64,000 nt of DNA from Clostridiales bacterium (GTDB lineage: Bacteria; Bacillota; Clostridia; Saccharofermentanales; Saccharofermentanaceae), in NCBI GenBank assembly GCA_017551625.1, contig JAFZLF010000005.1:1-64000 (forward strand). Direction: 5' to 3'. Below the pieces are notes generated by a model. The model saw only the letters and a list, made by a program, of their open reading frames with translations, ran no database searches and was not told the origin of the DNA. A program made the position numbers and the translations under genes. Below, in pieces: positions 1 through 8,494 of this stretch. Position 1 is the first letter of the stretch. Every line of letters starts with the position of its first letter.

Positions 1-38
1 TCTCGGTCACATGGTGTAAGATGATGGTAGTTGCTCAT
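1..38 (-). CDS. Partial 5' end of a probable IS30-family transposase
   Basis: Only the first 12 codons are in the window, reading MSNYHHLTPCDR on the minus strand; the gene runs off the left edge. An AAGGAG ribosome binding site (complement of 45-50) lies six bases before the ATG, so the start is well supported. IS30-type transposases commonly begin with a short MS-x-Y-x-HLT segment before the helix-turn-helix, and that resemblance is the only basis for the name. Twelve residues are too few for certainty; another protein with a similar N-terminus is possible. Confidence 0.4.
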   Translation of the reverse strand, partial: MSNYHHLTPCDR

Positions 39-59
39 ACGGTGCTCCTTTGATGTTTT

Positions 60-455
60 TTGTTTAGCAACACCATTATATCAAGGGCCCTATGGGCAAT
101 TTTATTTACTGCGGTTGCACTTGGCTTGAAAATTCACGGCGTTAAGCAGGTAGATTTCCTCTCGACATGTTCGTGGGCCGGTCTAGCTCTCGCTCCGTAT
201 TCCGTGATGATCCTCTTTACCTGGATCAACAGTAAGATCGTTTCCGGTATGGACTATAAGATCTTCTCGATCTCTTCCGTTCTGACGGCGGCGACTATGG
301 TATTCCTTTCTGTGGTGCTCTATGACTACTTCACCACCAACAAGACAGAAAAGGGCAGCAAGATGAAGGCTATGTACTTCGCAGTTACGGCGGTTGCAGT
401 ATGGAAGTTCGTCGTGATCCTCATGTCCTGGCTCGATAACAAGATCTTCTTCTGA
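60..455 (+). CDS. Small multi-span membrane protein, function unknown
   Basis: A 131-residue hydrophobic protein with about four predicted membrane segments (roughly residues 7-24, 36-56, 68-90 and 105-124) and short charged loops. I do not recognise the family. The only in-frame start is TTG, with no ribosome binding site in front of it, because the bases just upstream are the leader of the divergent transposase gene. The true N-terminus may have been replaced by an insertion sequence end, which would make this a truncated or altered gene. It ends 29 bases before a strong hairpin terminator. Confidence 0.5.
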   Translation: MFSNTIISRALWAILFTAVALGLKIHGVKQVDFLSTCSWAGLALAPYSVMILFTWINSKIVSGMDYKIFSISSVLTAATMVFLSVVLYDYFTTNKTEKGSKMKAMYFAVTAVAVWKFVVILMSWLDNKIFF

Positions 456-483
456 TAGAGAATCAGTCAAATAGCGATAGATG

Positions 484-518
484 AAAGGCTGTTCCGGAGT
501 TTCGGAACAGCCTTTTTT
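484..518. terminator. Bidirectional intrinsic terminator
   Basis: A 13-bp stem (AAAGGCTGTTCCG with CGGAACAGCCTTT) has a 6-base loop, a run of T after it and a run of A before it. It can stop transcription from the membrane protein on the left and from fabG on the right. Confidence 0.9.
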
Positions 519-591
519 CGTCTGGGATCAGTTCTTCCGGCTGTCGCTGAAAACTACAGACGGGAAAATGACAGGAAGTGTCAGCTTAAGG

Positions 592-1332
592 TCAGGTGAT
601 AAATCCGCCGTTGACGCCGAGGACCTGTCCCGTGATAAAAGAGGATGTGTCATCGGACAGGAAGAAGATCGCGTCAGCGACCTCTTCGGCGTTGCCGAGA
701 CGACACAGAGGTGTCTCCTCACAGAGTTCCTCGCGGGTCTCATCATCGAGTACGGCGTTCATCTCGGTGTCGATCACGCCGGGGGCGACGCAGTTGACGC
801 GGATCCCGGAAGGACCGACCTCCTGGGCCAGTGCTTTTGTAAAGCCGATAATGGCGGCTTTGGAAGTGGAGTAGGCAACTTCACAGGAAGCACCGACGAC
901 GCCCCACATGGAAGAAACGGTGATGATGTTGCCGCTGTGGCGGGCGATCATGGAGGGCAGGACGGCGTGCGTGAGGTTATAAAGCCCGCCGATGTTCGTG
1001 TCCATGATAAAGTTCCATTCATCGGGAGAGGTCTTCGTGAAGAGTTCGATCCTCGAGACGCCGGCGTTATTGACGAGTACGTCAACAGGACCGAATGTCT
1101 CGACGGCCTCTCTGACTGCAGACTCGACGGCGTCGAGGTCACGGACATCGACCTTATAAGCGAGACAATCGTAGGTGAGTTTCTGGATACGCTGTTTCGT
1201 GTACTGGGCGGATTCGTCGTCACTTCGGTAGAAGAAGGTGACCTTGTATCCGGCCTGCGCAAACCGGTAGGCTGTGGCAGCGCCGATCCCGCGGGACCCG
1301 CCGGTGATGAGACAATGTTTGCGATTCTCCAT
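592..1332 (-). CDS. fabG: FabG-like 3-oxoacyl-ACP reductase (short-chain dehydrogenase)
   Basis: A 246-residue classical short-chain dehydrogenase/reductase. It has the NAD(P)-binding TGGSRGIG motif near residue 10, the NNAG motif near 90, catalytic Ser in SSMWG, the YSTSK motif (Tyr and Lys) near 150-155, and the C-terminal TGQVLGVNGG motif. Length and motifs fit FabG, which reduces 3-oxoacyl-ACP in fatty acid elongation. The gene stands alone, not in a fab cluster, so another keto-reductase substrate is possible. The start has a GGAGG site nine bases upstream. Confidence 0.85.
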   Translation of the reverse strand: MENRKHCLITGGSRGIGAATAYRFAQAGYKVTFFYRSDDESAQYTKQRIQKLTYDCLAYKVDVRDLDAVESAVREAVETFGPVDVLVNNAGVSRIELFTKTSPDEWNFIMDTNIGGLYNLTHAVLPSMIARHSGNIITVSSMWGVVGASCEVAYSTSKAAIIGFTKALAQEVGPSGIRVNCVAPGVIDTEMNAVLDDETREELCEETPLCRLGNAEEVADAIFFLSDDTSSFITGQVLGVNGGFIT

Positions 1333-1450
1333 ATGCTCCGCCTCCGATCACGGGACGATCTGCCTTCCGTTTGTCGGACAGACCGCCGATTTTCTTCTTC
1401 CATCGTATCGAAGATGTGGCCCCGTGACAAGAAGCCTTTGCGGAAAAAGG

Positions 1451-1479
1451 TTGCGATTTTTCGCAATAATGATTATTAT
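1451..1479 (+). promoter_or_regulatory. Promoter with overlapping inverted repeat
   Basis: TTGCGA (1451-1456) and TATTAT (1474-1479) are 17 bases apart, ahead of the unknown membrane protein. The -35 element is half of the inverted repeat TTGCGA-TTTT-TCGCAA (1451-1466), which could be an operator. Confidence 0.55.
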
Positions 1480-1511
1480 CTCTATAGTGTTCTTACGAGA
1501 GAGGTCGTATT

Positions 1512-2645
1512 ATGGCAAAGATTTTGAAAAATGAAAATGAATCACCGGAAGTCGATCTGAAGAATCTGACGGTGAAGTTGGCCGGTATGGGTCTCGATGA
1601 AGAGATCGATGATATGATTCCGGGAAAGAAAGAAAAGAAATCCGAGGATGCATCTGACGAAGGCGCGCATGCGGACGAGGAGACAGAGATGGACGAGGTG
1701 ACTGATTCCGATTCCGACGAGGAAGAGGACCTCGACCAGTCTGAAGAAGTGACTGAATTCTATGAAAAGAGAGCGGCCGAGCGTGACCTGACTCTCGATA
1801 AGGTCGAGGCGCTCGCGGAAGAGATGGAAGCTTCCGACAGTGATAAGAAGCAGAAGGTGGGCGTTCTGGATACCGTGATCGGGAAGCCCGAGAAGAAGGA
1901 CGAGAAGACGGAAGAGGAAAAGGGCAAGAAGAAAGCCCACTTTGATGCGGTCGCGATCTGTGGTATCGTGGCGGCGATCCTTGCGCTCATCGGCGGCGCC
2001 ATCTATATCTTCTTCCAGGTGTACGAGGAGCCGAATCTCGGCGTGACTGAGAAGGAGTTCCGCCTCCACTACTATGAGACTGCGATCTATAAGAGCATCG
2101 TCGGATACGGATTTGCGATGCCGATGCCGCAGTATCGTGACGAAAAGACGGATGCTACTTCCGGATCTGATGCGACTGAAGCGACAACGACGCAGACTTC
2201 GTACGTGATCGACCCGACGGCGGTTACGACGGTGGAGAAGTCGAAGTACAGATATTATGAAGGTGTGATGACGAATGCCTTATCACTTCCTATCTTTGTT
2301 ACCGGTGTGGAATGCAGGAATAATAACATGCTCAAGCAGATCCGGTTCTTCGCTCCGTGTTCGGGCGATGCGGATGAGATGAGGACGATCAAGGTCGCAT
2401 ATGCGGCTTTCCTGCAGGCATTCTATGTCGGGGAAGATAGTCAGGTCTGTGCGGATAAGATCAAGAATGCCTACGATCAGTCTGTGGCCTCGGCCAATGC
2501 CGCGGTCATGATCAAGGACGGGGATATCGCCTATGCCGTATCCTACAATGCGATCGATGGTGTGCCGTGCCTCGTGCTCGATATCGTTCCTGCCAAGGAA
2601 GCGGATAAGTTCATCTTCAATAATTCGGTGCTGCCTCAGCCATAA
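1512..2645 (+). CDS. Single-span membrane protein with acidic cytoplasmic region, unknown
   Basis: A 377-residue protein of unrecognised family. Residues 1-140 are highly charged, rich in Glu, Asp and Lys and probably unstructured or coiled. One membrane segment lies at about 146-168 (start AVAICGIVAAILALIGG). About 210 residues follow on the far side, including a Thr/Ser-rich stretch near 215-235. The arrangement (long charged cytosolic part, one span, outer domain) is seen in many Clostridia envelope proteins but gives no function. It has its own promoter and a GAGAGG ribosome site, and ends at a strong terminator, so it is transcribed alone. Confidence 0.8.
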   Translation: MAKILKNENESPEVDLKNLTVKLAGMGLDEEIDDMIPGKKEKKSEDASDEGAHADEETEMDEVTDSDSDEEEDLDQSEEVTEFYEKRAAERDLTLDKVEALAEEMEASDSDKKQKVGVLDTVIGKPEKKDEKTEEEKGKKKAHFDAVAICGIVAAILALIGGAIYIFFQVYEEPNLGVTEKEFRLHYYETAIYKSIVGYGFAMPMPQYRDEKTDATSGSDATEATTTQTSYVIDPTAVTTVEKSKYRYYEGVMTNALSLPIFVTGVECRNNNMLKQIRFFAPCSGDADEMRTIKVAYAAFLQAFYVGEDSQVCADKIKNAYDQSVASANAAVMIKDGDIAYAVSYNAIDGVPCLVLDIVPAKEADKFIFNNSVLPQP

Positions 2646-2684
2646 GAAGGATTTCCTCGCGGAAATAATAGAAGTGACTATTTT

Positions 2685-2718
2685 GGTGACGAATGGATTA
2701 TCTGTTCGTCACCTTTTT
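2685..2718 (+). terminator. Intrinsic terminator
   Basis: Stem GGTGACGAA with TTCGTCACC (2685-2693 and 2705-2713) followed by five T. It ends the unknown membrane protein transcript. Confidence 0.85.
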
Positions 2719-2757
2719 CGTCAATTGCACCTGCTACATAGTAGTAGCAGTATATGT

Positions 2758-2788
2758 AAAAAGGACTGCCACATATGTGACAGTCCTT
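2758..2788 (-). terminator. Terminator of tRNA-Trp
   Basis: On the minus strand, AAGGACTG pairs with CAGTCCTT around a CACATATGTG centre and is followed by a T run. It begins directly after the tRNA 3' end. Confidence 0.85.
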
Positions 2789-2789
2789 C

Positions 2790-2864
2790 TGGCAGGGGAG
2801 ACACGATTCGAACATGCAACCAGCGGTTTTGGAGACCGCTGCTCTACCATTGAGCCACTCCCCT
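2790..2864 (-). tRNA. trnW: tRNA-Trp (anticodon CCA)
   Basis: A complete cloverleaf reads on the minus strand. The acceptor AGGGGAG pairs with CTCCCCT, the discriminator is G, and a CCA end is encoded. The anticodon stem CAGCGGT/ACCGCTG carries the loop CTCCAAA with anticodon CCA (complement of 2830-2832). The T arm contains GTTCGAATC. It is a single-tRNA transcription unit with its own promoter and terminator. Confidence 0.95.
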
Positions 2865-2904
2865 AGGTATATGGGTGTTTGAACTTCTTCAAACAACATG
2901 CATT

Positions 2905-2933
2905 AGTTTACTCAAGTGTTTGCATGATGTCAA
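2905..2933 (-). promoter_or_regulatory. Promoter of tRNA-Trp
   Basis: On the minus strand a consensus TTGACA (2933-2928) and TAAACT (2910-2905) are separated by 17 bases, about 40 bases upstream of the mature tRNA. Confidence 0.7.
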
Positions 2934-2948
2934 GTAGAATGTTATGAT
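2920..2948 (+). promoter_or_regulatory. Promoter of the proC series, overlapping the tRNA promoter
   Basis: TTGCAT (2920-2925), a 17-base spacer and TATGAT (2943-2948). The -35 region overlaps that of the divergent tRNA-Trp promoter, so the two probably compete for polymerase. Confidence 0.65.
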
Positions 2949-2989
2949 TTTATAGAATAAGGAAAAAGAAGAAAATCGAGGTGTTGCAC

Positions 2990-3793
2990 ATGATTTTTTC
3001 AGTAATCGGCACCGGCAATATGGGCCGGGCTCTGGTCGGCGGTTTTATCAAGAGCGGGATCCTGACACCGAAGGACGTACGCCTATGTGATATTGATGAG
3101 AAGAAGGTGACGGAGCTTTCCGAGGAGACAGGTTGCCAGCCGTATACGGATGCCTCTCTGGCTGTTGCAGAGGCAGACTATGTCCTGATGGCGGTGAAAC
3201 CGCAGGTCTTCGATAAGACCGTGTCTTCTCTGGCCGGAAATCTCAAGGACGGAGCGGTCGTGATCTCGATCGCCGCTTCGGTCACGCTGGACCGGATCCA
3301 GGGTCTCCTGAATGAAGGGACGCCGATCGTGCGTGTCATGCCGAATACTCCGGCACTGGTAGGCGCGAGCGTCTGCGCGGTGTGCACCAGAAATGTCGAT
3401 AGTGAAAAGGAAGAATTTGTCCATAAGCTCCTCGGTACTTGCGGTATCGTGGTTCCCTGCGATGAGAAGACGCTCGATGCGATCGGATGCGTCTCCGGTA
3501 CGGGCCCTGCTTATGTGATGCTCTTTATCGAAGCGATGGCGGATGCGGCCGTCAAGCTCGGTATCCCGAGAAAGACGGCTCTCGATATCGCAGCAATGAC
3601 GGTATATGGCTCCGGCAAGCTTATGGTCGAGACCGGTACCCATCCGGCTGTTCTGAAGGATCAGGTATGCTCGCCTGGCGGAACGACGATCGAGGGCGTG
3701 CTGGCACTCGAGAAGGGCGGACTTCGTGCCGCTGTCGAGGATGCGGTCATCGCGGCTGATCTGAAGACGAAGGCGCTCGCGGGAGGCAAGTGA
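2990..3793 (+). CDS. proC: Pyrroline-5-carboxylate reductase
   Basis: A 267-residue ProC, which reduces 1-pyrroline-5-carboxylate to L-proline with NAD(P)H in the cytoplasm, the last step of proline synthesis. Visible features are the Rossmann motif GTGNMG at the N-terminus, the VRVMPNTPALVGASV segment, and the family signature around SGTGPAYV and SPGGTTIEGVLALE. The ATG chosen has GAGGTG six bases upstream; an in-frame GTG nine bases earlier overlaps that site and is less likely. It is followed after three bases by rnhA and appears to start a long operon. Confidence 0.95.
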   Translation: MIFSVIGTGNMGRALVGGFIKSGILTPKDVRLCDIDEKKVTELSEETGCQPYTDASLAVAEADYVLMAVKPQVFDKTVSSLAGNLKDGAVVISIAASVTLDRIQGLLNEGTPIVRVMPNTPALVGASVCAVCTRNVDSEKEEFVHKLLGTCGIVVPCDEKTLDAIGCVSGTGPAYVMLFIEAMADAAVKLGIPRKTALDIAAMTVYGSGKLMVETGTHPAVLKDQVCSPGGTTIEGVLALEKGGLRAAVEDAVIAADLKTKALAGGK

Positions 3794-3796
3794 TCC

Positions 3797-4252
3797 GTGG
3801 CGGAACTGATGTCGGTCGATATTTATACGGACGGCGCCTGCTCCGGAAATCCCGGTCCCGGCGGATGGGGAGCGATCCTGATCTGCAAGGGAGTAGAAAA
3901 AGAGATCTCCGGCGGGGAGAAATTGACGACGAATAACCGGATGGAGCTCTCGGCAGCGATCTTCGCGCTGAAGTGCCTGAACCGTCCCTGCAAGGTGAAT
4001 CTTTATAGCGACAGCGCTTATCTGATCAACGGTTTTACCGCAGGGTGGATCCTGTCTTGGAAACGTAACGGATGGAAAAACAGTTCGAAACAAACGGTGA
4101 GTAATATAGAGTTATGGCAGGAACTAGACCGTCTTTCAGGTATCCATGAGATCACATGGATCAAGGTCAAGGGCCATGCCGATAACGAATACAACAACCG
4201 CTGCGACAAGCTTGCTGTCGCACAGTCAAGAAAATACGGGGATATGAAGTAA
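3797..4252 (+). CDS. rnhA: Ribonuclease HI
   Basis: A 151-residue RNase HI that cuts the RNA strand of RNA-DNA hybrids. The catalytic residues line up with the E. coli enzyme: Asp12 in YTDGACSGNPGPGG, Glu50 in NNRMEL, Asp72 in YSDSAY, His127 in KGHAD and Asp137. The basic handle region (WKRNGWKNSSKQ) is present. The start is GTG, three bases after proC; an ATG four codons later is the alternative. Together with rnhB at 30.7 kb the genome carries both RNase H types. Confidence 0.95.
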   Translation: MAELMSVDIYTDGACSGNPGPGGWGAILICKGVEKEISGGEKLTTNNRMELSAAIFALKCLNRPCKVNLYSDSAYLINGFTAGWILSWKRNGWKNSSKQTVSNIELWQELDRLSGIHEITWIKVKGHADNEYNNRCDKLAVAQSRKYGDMK

Positions 4253-4822
4253 ATGAAACCGAAGGGGAATATCGAAGCAAGAGACGAACAGCTTATCGAG
4301 AAGACTGTCGGACGTGAAGTGGTCTTTGAAGGAAAGGTCTTCTCGGTTGAGGTGAAGAAGGTCGAACTTTATGACGGCTCGATCAGCAATCGCGAGGTCG
4401 TGCTCCATCACGGAGGCGCCACGATCGTCGCGCTGGATGAAGATAAGAATATCTTCATGGTGAGGCAGTTCCGTTCTCCCTATGAAAAAGTACTGTTTGA
4501 GCTGCCTGCGGGTAAACTCGAGAAGGACGAAGATCCGAAGGAGTGCGCGATACGCGAACTGAAGGAAGAAACAGGCATGGTGGCCGAATCTGTCGAGAGC
4601 CTCGGCGAGATGTATGCGACTCCCGGATACTGCTCGGAGATCATCCATCTTTATCTGGCCACAGGTCTTTCTAAAGGAGAGGGGAATCCGGATGACGGGG
4701 AATTCCTGCAGGTGATTAAGATCCCTCTTTCCGAGGCGATCGATATGATCGAGAGAAATGAGATCTCTGATGCGAAAACGATGGTTGCGCTATTAAAAAC
4801 GGCAAGAAAGGTCGGCATCTGA
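4253..4822 (+). CDS. Nudix hydrolase, ADP-ribose pyrophosphatase type
   Basis: A 189-residue Nudix protein. The full Nudix box GX5EX7REUXEEXGU is seen starting at residue 87 (GKLEKDEDPKECAIRELKEE and then TGM). The proline-containing PAGK start and the downstream ATPGYCSEIIHLYLA segment are typical of the ADP-ribose pyrophosphatase subgroup (B. subtilis NudF type), which turns ADP-ribose into AMP and ribose phosphate. The substrate is inferred from subgroup features only. It begins directly after the rnhA stop and overlaps ftsK by one base, so it is translationally coupled. Confidence 0.9.
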   Translation: MKPKGNIEARDEQLIEKTVGREVVFEGKVFSVEVKKVELYDGSISNREVVLHHGGATIVALDEDKNIFMVRQFRSPYEKVLFELPAGKLEKDEDPKECAIRELKEETGMVAESVESLGEMYATPGYCSEIIHLYLATGLSKGEGNPDDGEFLQVIKIPLSEAIDMIERNEISDAKTMVALLKTARKVGI

Positions 4823-7626
4823 TGAACGAACGACATGAACAGAGGCATGATATCGTAGGGGTTTTCCTCTTTGCCTTTGCCGTGCTGCTGGGGCTTTCTT
4901 TCTATCTGCCCCTCGATGTCACGGGAGCGCTCGGCCGTGTCCTTCGCGGGACGGGGACCGGACTTCTCGGCGTGTCCTCATATCTGATCCCGGTGATCCT
5001 GCTCTATGCTTCCGTGGACTTTTTCCTGGAGAAAAGACCGGATGTCGCGCCGATGCGCGTGCGCTCGGTCGTGATGCTGCTGATCTGTGCTGCTTCCATC
5101 TTAGCGGTATGCACCGTAAGCCCGACGTATGTCAAGGCCGCCTGTGCGAAGCCGCCGGCCGGTGATGTTTCCGCTTCGGATACTATCGCGCTTCTGTGGA
5201 AGATGGGCATGAAGCCGTCTCTTCTCGGCGCGCCGGAGAAAGATATCGTGCTTTCGGGTGGTGTGATCGGAGGTTCGATCGCGCTTGCCCTTCGCGCTGT
5301 TGCGGCTAAGGCCGGTGCGCTCCTGATCCTCATCGCGTTTACCCTTTCCCAGATCGTCTGGATCTTTAACATCAGTGTGACGAAGACTGCCGTTAAGACG
5401 GCAGAGGCGATCCGCACGACCGGTCAGAAAGCCTCCGAGGCGCTCCGCCAGGACAAGGCTTATCGTGAGCGTGAAAGAGAGCGTATCGCCAGAGAGCGTG
5501 CAGCGCAGGCCCGTTTCCAGGGTCAGCCTGGCGTAGGCAGAAACGGCCGTCCTTCTTACATCAAGAATCCAGTCGTTTCTCCGTTTGAAGAATACACCGG
5601 ACCTCAGGGATTTATCGATCTCGAAGGTACCGAGGTCAAGATGAATCAGCCCACATGGGAAGAGAGAGAGAAGAGTTTCGACTTCGATCTTACTCACGAC
5701 CAGGATACGGCGCCGGAAGCGCGGAAAGTCGAAGTTCCGCCGGAGCCGAGAGTCGATATCAGTTTCATCGATCCGAAGATGCCGAAACAGGAGAAGCAGC
5801 CTTCTCCTGATGAGCCGCAGTGGATCGATCTGCCGCCACTTCCGGGTGAGCAGCCCCGACCGGGTTCGATCCTGCCTTCTCCGAAGGTTGATCCGAACCA
5901 GACGGTGGAAGTGCGCGTGCACGAAGCAGGTGGCGAACAGATCCGGGTTCCTGACTTAAGTAATACGGGAACAGTACCGGATACGACCGGTTTTCCGATG
6001 AATGTTCAGCCGGCACCGGAAGTCCTTCCGGACATGCCGCCCGTGACCGCTGCACCTGTTGCTCCGGCTCCTGCTGTTTCGTCTCCTTCTTCCGCTGTCG
6101 CCGCGCCGGCTGCTTCTTCAGGAGCGGACGCACAGACTTCCGGACTTTCCGGCCGGGTTTCTTCGAAGAAATATTCGAAAGCGCCGACCAATCTTCTTTC
6201 ACACGATAAGCCGCAGAAGGGTAGACCGCTTCAGAACGGGCAGGATGCCGAGGGCATGAAGCTCATCGCAGCGCTCAAGAGTTTCGGCATCGAGACGACG
6301 CTTGGTGATGTGACACGCGGTCCTGCGATCACGAGATTTGAGATCACACCGGCGCCGGGCATCAAGGTTAGCCGTATCACGAACCTGTCAGACGATATCG
6401 CACTTGCGCTTGCTGCGAAGTCGATCCGTATCGAGGCGCCGATCCCCGGCAAGTCGGCTGTTGGCATCGAGGTGCCGAATAAGGAAGTGACGCCGGTGAA
6501 TCTGGGTGATCTCGTTGATTCCCCCGAATTTAAGAAAGCCGAGTCGCCGCTGACGGTCGCGCTCGGTAAAGATATTCCGGGAAAACCGATCCTCTGTGAT
6601 CTTGCGAAGATGCCGCATCTTCTGATTGCAGGATCGACCGGTTCCGGTAAGTCCGTGTGTATCAACTCGATCCTGATGAGTATCCTCTGTCATGCGACAC
6701 CCCAGCAGGTGCGGATGATCATGGTGGACCCGAAGGTCGTTGAGCTTGCCGTATATAACGGCATCCCGCATCTTCTTTGTCCGGTCGTCACCGATGCGAA
6801 GAAGGCGGCAAATGCCCTGAACTGGGCGGTCCGTGAGATGACAGACCGCTATGCGAAGTTTGCAGAGGCTTCTGTCCGTGATTTCAAGGGCTTTAACGAA
6901 TACCAGAGATTGAACGGTGAGAGTGAACTTCCACTGATCCTCGTCGTCATCGATGAGCTCGCGGACCTGATGCAGGTCGCGGCGAAAGAAGTCGAGGAAT
7001 CGATCTCGAGATTGACGGCGATGGCCCGCGCAGCCGGTATTCATCTTCTCATCGCTACCCAGCGTCCGTCTGTCGACGTCATCACGGGTGTCATCAAGGC
7101 GAATATCCCGTCGAGAATCGCTTTTGCCGTATCGAGTCAGGTGGATAGCCGTACGATCCTTGATATGGTCGGCGCCGAGAAGCTCCTCGGTAAGGGCGAC
7201 ATGCTCTACTATCCGCAGAGTGCGCCGAAACCGCTTCGTGGCCAGGGCGCATATGTCTCGGATAAAGAAGTCGAGGAAATCATCGGTTATATAAAGAAGA
7301 ATAATGTTGTACAATATGATGAGGATACGGCAGAGGCCATCGTCAATGCAAGTAAAGCAGGCGGATCGGCCGCATCATCCGGTGGGTCTTCGGATACGGA
7401 CGGGGAGGACGAGCTCTTCTACGATGCCGTGGACGTGGTCATCCAGGCCGGATATGCTTCCGTATCGCTTCTGCAGAGAAAGATGAGCCTCGGATACCCT
7501 CGTGCGTCACGTCTTATCGACCGCATGTCGGAGAAGGGCTATATCGGGCCGTTTGAAGGAAGTAAACCCAGAAAAGTACTGATCGATCCGGCTCAATGGC
7601 TGGAGATCAAAGCAAAGAAAGGATAA
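4822..7626 (+). CDS. ftsK: DNA translocase FtsK/SpoIIIE
   Basis: A 934-residue membrane-anchored DNA pump. The first 190 residues contain about four membrane segments. A long Pro/Glu/Arg-rich linker (about 200-480) follows, then the RecA-like motor with Walker A GSTGSGKS at about 604 and Walker B in LILVVIDELADLM. The C-terminal winged-helix gamma domain occupies roughly the last 65 residues and reads KOPS/SRS-type DNA polarity in the family. It moves chromosomal DNA through the division or sporulation septum. It starts inside the stop codon of the Nudix gene (TGATG). Confidence 0.95.
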   Translation: MNERHEQRHDIVGVFLFAFAVLLGLSFYLPLDVTGALGRVLRGTGTGLLGVSSYLIPVILLYASVDFFLEKRPDVAPMRVRSVVMLLICAASILAVCTVSPTYVKAACAKPPAGDVSASDTIALLWKMGMKPSLLGAPEKDIVLSGGVIGGSIALALRAVAAKAGALLILIAFTLSQIVWIFNISVTKTAVKTAEAIRTTGQKASEALRQDKAYRERERERIARERAAQARFQGQPGVGRNGRPSYIKNPVVSPFEEYTGPQGFIDLEGTEVKMNQPTWEEREKSFDFDLTHDQDTAPEARKVEVPPEPRVDISFIDPKMPKQEKQPSPDEPQWIDLPPLPGEQPRPGSILPSPKVDPNQTVEVRVHEAGGEQIRVPDLSNTGTVPDTTGFPMNVQPAPEVLPDMPPVTAAPVAPAPAVSSPSSAVAAPAASSGADAQTSGLSGRVSSKKYSKAPTNLLSHDKPQKGRPLQNGQDAEGMKLIAALKSFGIETTLGDVTRGPAITRFEITPAPGIKVSRITNLSDDIALALAAKSIRIEAPIPGKSAVGIEVPNKEVTPVNLGDLVDSPEFKKAESPLTVALGKDIPGKPILCDLAKMPHLLIAGSTGSGKSVCINSILMSILCHATPQQVRMIMVDPKVVELAVYNGIPHLLCPVVTDAKKAANALNWAVREMTDRYAKFAEASVRDFKGFNEYQRLNGESELPLILVVIDELADLMQVAAKEVEESISRLTAMARAAGIHLLIATQRPSVDVITGVIKANIPSRIAFAVSSQVDSRTILDMVGAEKLLGKGDMLYYPQSAPKPLRGQGAYVSDKEVEEIIGYIKKNNVVQYDEDTAEAIVNASKAGGSAASSGGSSDTDGEDELFYDAVDVVIQAGYASVSLLQRKMSLGYPRASRLIDRMSEKGYIGPFEGSKPRKVLIDPAQWLEIKAKKG

Positions 7627-7629
7627 TGT

Positions 7630-8493
7630 ATGAGCGCAACGATTATTTCGGGTAAAGAACTGTCATCCCTGATCCGTGAGCGGATCTCGAAAGAAACGGA
7701 GGAACTGGCGTCGAAGTACGGTAAAAAGCCGGGACTGGCTGTCATCCAGGTCGGTGAGAACCCGGCCTCGACGATCTACGTCAACAATAAAAAGAAAGCT
7801 TGTGAGCAGGTGGGATTCCAGTCTTTCGGTTATGCTCTCCCGGAGAGCGCTTCCGAAGCAGAGCTTCTCGAATTGATCGATACACTGAATAAGGACGAGC
7901 GCGTGCACGGCATCCTCTGCCAGCTGCCTCTTCCGAAGCATATGGACGAGTTCTCCGTGATCTGCGCGATCGCGCCGGAGAAAGATGTGGACGGTTTCCA
8001 TCCGGTGAATAAGGGTCTTCTCACGATCGGCCGAGACTGCCTCGTATCCTGCACGCCGAAGGGCTGTGTGGAACTTCTGAAGTATGCCAATGTCGATATC
8101 GCCGGCAAGAACTGCGTCGTGATCGGCAGAAGCAATATCGTCGGAAAACCTGTCGCTTCTCTGATGCTTCAGGAGAACGCGACGGTCACCGTCGTGCACT
8201 CGAAGACGAAAAACATCAAGGAGATCTGCAAGCAGGCCGATATCCTGATCGTAGCCATCGGTAAGCAGGGCTTCGTCACGAAGGACTTCGTCAAAGAGGG
8301 CGCTGTCATCATCGACGTCGGCATCAACCGCTGCGAGGACGGCAAAGTCCGCGGTGACGTTGATTTTGACGATGTAGTGGATATCGCTTCGGCGATCACA
8401 CCGGTCCCGGGCGGAGTCGGCCCGATGACCATCACCATGCTCCTTCAGAATACACTGGAGGCATTTACCCGGATCGAGAAAGGACGTGCATAA
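7630..8493 (+). CDS. folD: Bifunctional methylenetetrahydrofolate dehydrogenase/cyclohydrolase
   Basis: A 287-residue FolD that interconverts 5,10-methylene-THF and 10-formyl-THF. The catalytic YVNNKKKACEQVG segment near residue 50 holds the conserved Tyr and Lys. The VDGFHPVN signature is near 120, the NADP-binding GRSNIVGKP follows near 165, and the PGGVGPMTITMLLQNT signature ends the protein. It begins three bases after ftsK. It supplies one-carbon units together with glyA at 41.2 kb. Confidence 0.96.
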   Translation: MSATIISGKELSSLIRERISKETEELASKYGKKPGLAVIQVGENPASTIYVNNKKKACEQVGFQSFGYALPESASEAELLELIDTLNKDERVHGILCQLPLPKHMDEFSVICAIAPEKDVDGFHPVNKGLLTIGRDCLVSCTPKGCVELLKYANVDIAGKNCVVIGRSNIVGKPVASLMLQENATVTVVHSKTKNIKEICKQADILIVAIGKQGFVTKDFVKEGAVIIDVGINRCEDGKVRGDVDFDDVVDIASAITPVPGGVGPMTITMLLQNTLEAFTRIEKGRA

Positions 8494-8494
8494 T

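Noticed and set aside
481-1527. A 348-codon plus-strand frame opposite fabG
   Set aside because: It begins inside the terminator and has no domain; the minus strand encodes a full short-chain dehydrogenase.
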